This document shows positions 6,419-8,904 of a stretch of DNA of 8,904 bases, piece after piece. This stretch comes from Syntrophomonadaceae bacterium (GTDB lineage Bacteria; Bacillota; Dethiobacteria; DTU022). The stretch covers positions 1 through 8,904 of the forward strand of contig SKWE01000204.1 in assembly GCA_007129055.1 (NCBI GenBank), read 5' to 3'. Made by a program: the position numbers and the translations under genes. The first letter of the stretch is position 1. The number at the start of each line of letters is the position of its first letter. Under the pieces are notes generated by a model. That model ran no database searches. It was given only the letters and a program-made list of their open reading frames with translations, and was not told where the DNA came from.

Positions 6419-6438
6419 GAATATTTAAGAAAATATTC
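6419..6438. repeat. Perfect 8-bp inverted repeat in the topB-kinase spacer
   Basis: GAATATTT (6419-6426), loop AAGA, AAATATTC (6431-6438) is a perfect inverted repeat. It is AT-rich, so it is as likely to be a DNA-binding site as an RNA hairpin. It lies about 135 bases before the kinase start. The surrounding spacer (6334-6574) contains no gene that I can support. Confidence 0.55.
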
Positions 6439-6475
6439 TCCCATATCCCGACATCTAGAGGCCAGGGTGACTTAC

Positions 6476-6503
6476 ATCGTGCAAATCCAGGGGACTGTAC
6501 GAT
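6476..6503 (+). promoter_or_regulatory. Leader hairpin upstream of the histidine kinase
   Basis: ATCGTGCA (6476-6483) can pair with TGTACGAT (6496-6503) over 8 bp including one G-U pair, around the 12-base loop AATCCAGGGGAC. A second TACGAT copy follows five bases after the stem (TACGAT-ATTGA-TACGAT). I do not recognise a known riboswitch class in it. Confidence 0.4.
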
Positions 6504-6536
6504 ATTGATACGATTCCTGCGACATAAGCGATTCAA

Positions 6537-6566
6537 ATTGGCTAATATAGCTATCAGCTTAGCAAT
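6537..6566 (+). promoter_or_regulatory. Hairpin abutting the kinase ribosome binding site
   Basis: ATTGGCTAA (6537-6545) can pair with TTAGCAAT (6559-6566) over 8 bp with one bulged G. The stem ends directly before GGGA (6567-6570), the only Shine-Dalgarno-like bases ahead of the kinase start. The 13-base loop contains a TAGCTA palindrome. The position suggests an effect on translation initiation, but this is inferred from sequence alone. Confidence 0.4.
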
Positions 6567-6574
6567 GGGAAGTG

Positions 6575-8464
6575 ATGCTCCTGGAATATAAAATAGACCA
6601 GCAGAACAATCTACTGAAAAACATGCCTGACGGCTTTGCCTACTTTCAAGTAGCCACCGACAAATTGGGTAACCCGGTTGATTATGTTTGCCTGCAAATT
6701 AACCCTGCATTTACAAAACTTACAGGCCTTAATGAAGAAATGGTGCTGGATAAAAAGGTCATAGAAAGCTTCCCCGAAATAGAAAGAATTGATATTGACT
6801 GGCTTATTATCTACAGTCAGCTGCTTGCCTCGGAAAAACCTATTCAATTTGAAAGCTATTTTGATATGTTCAAAAAGTGGCTTGAAGTAACCGCCTATCT
6901 TGATAGGCCTGAACATGTTGCTATTGTTTTTAAAGATATAACTGAACGCAAAAAGACAGAAGCAAACCTGCTGGCTGAAAAAAACGAGAAAGAGACAATT
7001 ATCAACAACCTGTCGGAACAGATTGCCTTTATCGACCCGGAAATGCGCATTATCTGGGCCAATTCAAAAACAATAGAAAGGCATAAACTTGATGAAGACG
7101 ACTATAAGGGTCAAATCTGTTACGAAGCATACCATCAACTAAATAAGCCCTGCCCTGATTGCCCCGTGGTTGAAGCGTTTGAAACAGGTAATACCAATCA
7201 AAGTGTCCATAAATCTACGGAAGATAAATACTGGCAGGTTACAAGCGTCCCGGTGCGCAATCACCTGGGAGCTATAAGCGGGGTATTGTATACGGCACTC
7301 AATATTACCGAGGAAAAGAAAATTGAAGCTGCTCTCAGGGAAAGTGAAGAGCGTCTTGACCTGGCAATGACAGTTAAAAATGAAGGAATATGGGACTGGA
7401 ACCTGGTAACAAATAAAACCATATTTGATGATCGTTACTTCACAATGGCAGGTTATCAGCCTGGAGAATTTCCAAATACTTTTGAAGGTTGGAAAGAGCA
7501 CGTGCACAAAGACGATTTACCCGGTGCAGAAAAGGAAATTAAAAAATACCTTACTGGAAAATCAGATATATACGATGTCGAGTTCAGGTTTCTAAAAAAA
7601 GATGGTCAGTGGATGTGGATCAATGGTAAAGGGATGGTATTTGGAAGAGATGCAGCTGGTACACCTCTTCGCATGGTTGGTACACACACAGATATAACCG
7701 AGCGCAAAATCGCCGAAGAAAAGATACAAACCCTGAACAGGGAGCTGGAAATGCGGGTAAAAGAGCGCACCATTCAGTTAGAAGCAGCCAACCGTGAATT
7801 GGAAGCTTTTTCTTACTCCGCCTCCCATGACCTGCGCGGGCCATTAAACAGGATCAGCGGCTTCAGCGAAGCCCTGCTTGAGGATTACCAGGACTGTCTC
7901 GATTCCCTGGGCAAAGATTACCTGCAAAGGATTAAAGGTTCCTGTGATCACATGAAACTATTGATTGATGACTTTCTAAAACTCTCCCGGGTCTCCCAGC
8001 AGCATATAACCCGTGAACCGGTAAAAATGAGCACGCTGGCTCGGGATTGTATAAAGGAACTTCAAAGCAAAGAACCGCAGAGGTTAGTGGAAATAGATAT
8101 TGCCCCCGACCTGGTTGTGGAAGGCGATCCTACCCTGCTGCAAATTGCCCTTCAAAACCTTTTTGATAATGCCTGGAAATATACCAGCGGTAAAGACGGT
8201 AAAGACACGGCCCGGATAGAATTTGGAAGCATAATTAATGAAGGTAAAAAAACCTACTATATCCGTGATAACGGCGCCGGTTTCGATATGAAGCATGCCG
8301 AAAAACTCTTCACTGCTTTTCAGCGTCTGCATGACCCGAAAAAATACCCGGGTACCGGTATCGGTTTAAGTATTGTCTCGCGCATCATTTCCCGACTCGG
8401 TGGCGAAATCTGGGCCGAGGGAGAACCGGATAAAGGTGCTTGCTTTTACTTTACTCTGTCCTGA
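6575..8464 (+). CDS. Soluble sensor histidine kinase with three PAS domains
   Basis: From the ATG at 6575 this is a 629-residue kinase; an in-frame GTG at 6572 would add one residue. Neither start has a well-spaced Shine-Dalgarno sequence, as GGGA ends only 4 bases before the ATG. Domains in order are PAS1 (about 14-125, ending DITERKK), PAS2 (about 140-248, ending NITEEKK), PAS3 with PAC (about 260-378, ending DITERK), a coiled coil (378-412), HisKA (409-475) with phosphoacceptor H418 in YSASHDLRGPL, and HATPase_c (about 515-629) with N532, D565 in RDNGAGFD and GTGIGLS (593-599). The H-box resembles that of phytochrome-type kinases. No membrane segment or signal peptide is seen, so sensing is cytosolic. 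PAS2 carries C182, C193 and C196 in a CYEAYHQ...PCPDCP pattern, a possible metal or redox site. No response regulator gene is in the window, so the partner is unknown. Confidence 0.93.
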   Translation: MLLEYKIDQQNNLLKNMPDGFAYFQVATDKLGNPVDYVCLQINPAFTKLTGLNEEMVLDKKVIESFPEIERIDIDWLIIYSQLLASEKPIQFESYFDMFKKWLEVTAYLDRPEHVAIVFKDITERKKTEANLLAEKNEKETIINNLSEQIAFIDPEMRIIWANSKTIERHKLDEDDYKGQICYEAYHQLNKPCPDCPVVEAFETGNTNQSVHKSTEDKYWQVTSVPVRNHLGAISGVLYTALNITEEKKIEAALRESEERLDLAMTVKNEGIWDWNLVTNKTIFDDRYFTMAGYQPGEFPNTFEGWKEHVHKDDLPGAEKEIKKYLTGKSDIYDVEFRFLKKDGQWMWINGKGMVFGRDAAGTPLRMVGTHTDITERKIAEEKIQTLNRELEMRVKERTIQLEAANRELEAFSYSASHDLRGPLNRISGFSEALLEDYQDCLDSLGKDYLQRIKGSCDHMKLLIDDFLKLSRVSQQHITREPVKMSTLARDCIKELQSKEPQRLVEIDIAPDLVVEGDPTLLQIALQNLFDNAWKYTSGKDGKDTARIEFGSIINEGKKTYYIRDNGAGFDMKHAEKLFTAFQRLHDPKKYPGTGIGLSIVSRIISRLGGEIWAEGEPDKGACFYFTLS

Positions 8465-8510
8465 TCTCTCATTCAACACCGGCCAATGAACTAATCTTTT
8501 GGGTACTTAA

Positions 8511-8521
8511 GGTGGTCCACC
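8511..8521. repeat. Short palindrome in the spacer after the kinase
   Basis: GGTGG-T-CCACC is a perfect 11-bp palindrome in the 111-base spacer (8465-8575) between the kinase stop and the Lpd remnant. It is too short for a convincing terminator and has no T-run. The rest of the spacer holds AAGGAG (8541-8546) and an ATG at 8560, which opens only a 24-codon frame of no recognisable family. Confidence 0.3.
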
Positions 8522-8575
8522 GGAGAAAATGTATATTGAAAAGGAGTTTCATATAATTCATGAATAATTTTAAAC

Positions 8576-8716
8576 CTGATCGGTTCCGAGGCGGCAGAAC
8601 TGCTGCACGAACTAATTGCTGCCATCCGGTTTGAGGCAAAGCTGTCGGACCTGCAGGATATGATGCATATCCATCCCACCCTGGCAGAGGCTATCAACAG
8701 CGCGGCATTCAAATAG
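8576..8716 (+). pseudogene. 5'-truncated C-terminal fragment of a dihydrolipoamide dehydrogenase-type gene
   Basis: The 46 codons before TAG (8714-8716) encode LIGSEAAELLHELIAAI, then a short linker, then HIHPTLAEAINSAAF. This is the end of the dimerisation domain of dihydrolipoamide dehydrogenase and related FAD-dependent disulfide reductases. The HxHPT-x-x-E motif carries the His-Glu pair that completes the active site of the partner subunit. An intact protein would be about 450-470 residues; the FAD and NAD domains and the redox-active cysteines are missing. In frame, a TGA lies at 8561-8563 and no start codon intervenes, so this is a remnant. Homology begins near 8576, about 110 bases after the kinase stop. 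The good motif conservation suggests recent loss. The stop is three bases from the stop of the convergent ATPase gene. Confidence 0.85.
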
Positions 8717-8719
8717 AAA

Positions 8720-8904
8720 CTAAAAATAGATTATGCTTTCAAAAAGCCTGCTGGCGGCCCGAAGGGACGGGCATGCCGGCAGTTCAAGAAATGTTTTTCC
8801 AGCAGCATCAAAACTGCTGATGGTTCCATCTTCGGGAAGATGACCGACCAGGGGCAGCTTTATATCCTGGAGAATTATTTTCAAAGCATCTTCCGAACTA
8901 ACCC
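8720..8904 (-). CDS. C-terminal end of a MinD/ParA-type P-loop ATPase, possibly CooC-like, partial
   Basis: The minus strand is open from the window edge to a TAG (8722-8720), giving 60 residues. The core LPLVGHLPEDGTISSFD followed by GKTFLELPACPSLRAA resembles the last strand and helix of MinD/ParA/CooC ATPases, where the usual form is LPVLGVIPYD, a helix, GKPLLELP and then a run ending near VRELL. The Walker motifs would lie outside the window. CooC proteins insert nickel into carbon monoxide dehydrogenase, while other relatives (MinD, FlhG) position cell structures; the fragment cannot choose between them. CooC, lpd and gcvH genes occur together in some acetogen carbonyl-branch clusters, so the adjacent Lpd remnant mildly favours CooC. 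The gene is convergent with the Lpd remnant. Confidence 0.5.
   Translation of the reverse strand, partial: VSSEDALKIILQDIKLPLVGHLPEDGTISSFDAAGKTFLELPACPSLRAASRLFESIIYF
8741..8782 (-). terminator. Hairpin plus T-run inside the end of the MinD/CooC-like gene
   Basis: CTGCTGGC (8748-8755) pairs with GCCGGCAG (8775-8782), including one G-U pair, and GCCCG (8757-8761) pairs with CGGGC (8768-8772) around the loop AAGGGA, with a small internal loop between the stems. On the minus strand the stem is followed by GCTTTTTG, the layout of an intrinsic terminator, but it lies about 20 bases before the stop codon. It could be a chance feature of GC-rich coding sequence. Confidence 0.4.

Noticed and set aside
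6440..6574. Cyclic-di-GMP or other known riboswitch before the kinase
   Set aside because: The conserved core bases of the GEMM-I class are not present, and I could match no other known class by eye. I list only the hairpins.
8569..8575. TTTAAAC, the classic -1 frameshift heptamer, just before the Lpd fragment, preceded by AAGGAG and an ATG at 8560
   Set aside because: The frame opened by the ATG reads TTT-AAA-C, so the heptamer is not in the phase needed for -1 slippage, and a +1 shift would be required to enter the Lpd frame. Only five codons precede the site.
8491..8712. A 73-codon minus-strand open frame
   Set aside because: It is antisense to the Lpd fragment, whose plus-strand translation has clear family motifs, and its own translation resembles nothing.

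Overview
The window looks like chromosomal DNA of an anaerobic, clostridia-type member of the Bacillota. The signs are near-consensus sigma-A promoters, purine-rich Shine-Dalgarno sequences, a Firmicutes-like topoisomerase III, a soluble multi-PAS histidine kinase, and tightly packed toxin-antitoxin genes. This assignment is an inference from style; nothing in the window is a phylogenetic marker.

Layout. Positions 1-102 hold the 3' end of a class III (glutamate-1-semialdehyde-type) aminotransferase gene. Eight bases later comes a two-domain class II aldolase/adducin-family gene (111-1388, +), probably in the same operon. From 1443 to 2848 everything is on the minus strand: a 29-codon orphan 3' fragment of a D-2-hydroxyacid dehydrogenase gene, then (in reading direction phd to vapC, then vapB to vapC) two unrelated type II toxin-antitoxin modules, each with its own good promoter. 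The intact dehydrogenase gene (2971-3933, -) lies immediately upstream of them. The orphan fragment therefore resembles the 3' end of the gene on the other side of the toxin-antitoxin block, as if the block had replaced most of a tandem paralogue or displaced a gene end.

A divergent promoter region (3934-4101) separates the dehydrogenase from topB (4102-6333, +), a complete topoisomerase III with two C-terminal zinc ribbons. A 241-base spacer follows (6334-6574); it contains a possible terminator and three inverted repeats, the last directly against the start of a PAS-PAS-PAS-HisKA-HATPase histidine kinase gene (6575-8464, +). No response regulator is present. The right end holds a 5'-truncated 46-codon remnant of a dihydrolipoamide-dehydrogenase-type gene (8576-8716, +), whose stop is three bases from the stop of a convergent, partial MinD/CooC-like ATPase gene (8720 to the window end, -).

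How the genes relate. The aminotransferase, aldolase and dehydrogenase could share metabolism of small hydroxy- or keto-acids, but only the first two are plausibly cotranscribed. The toxin-antitoxin block and the two gene remnants mark this as a rearranged region. I found no transposase, integrase, tRNA, rRNA or CRISPR array. No wholly new system is evident. The most unusual points are the dehydrogenase-end remnant flanking the toxin-antitoxin block, the degenerate second aldolase domain, the cysteine-bearing PAS domain behind a structured leader, and the orphan Lpd tail.
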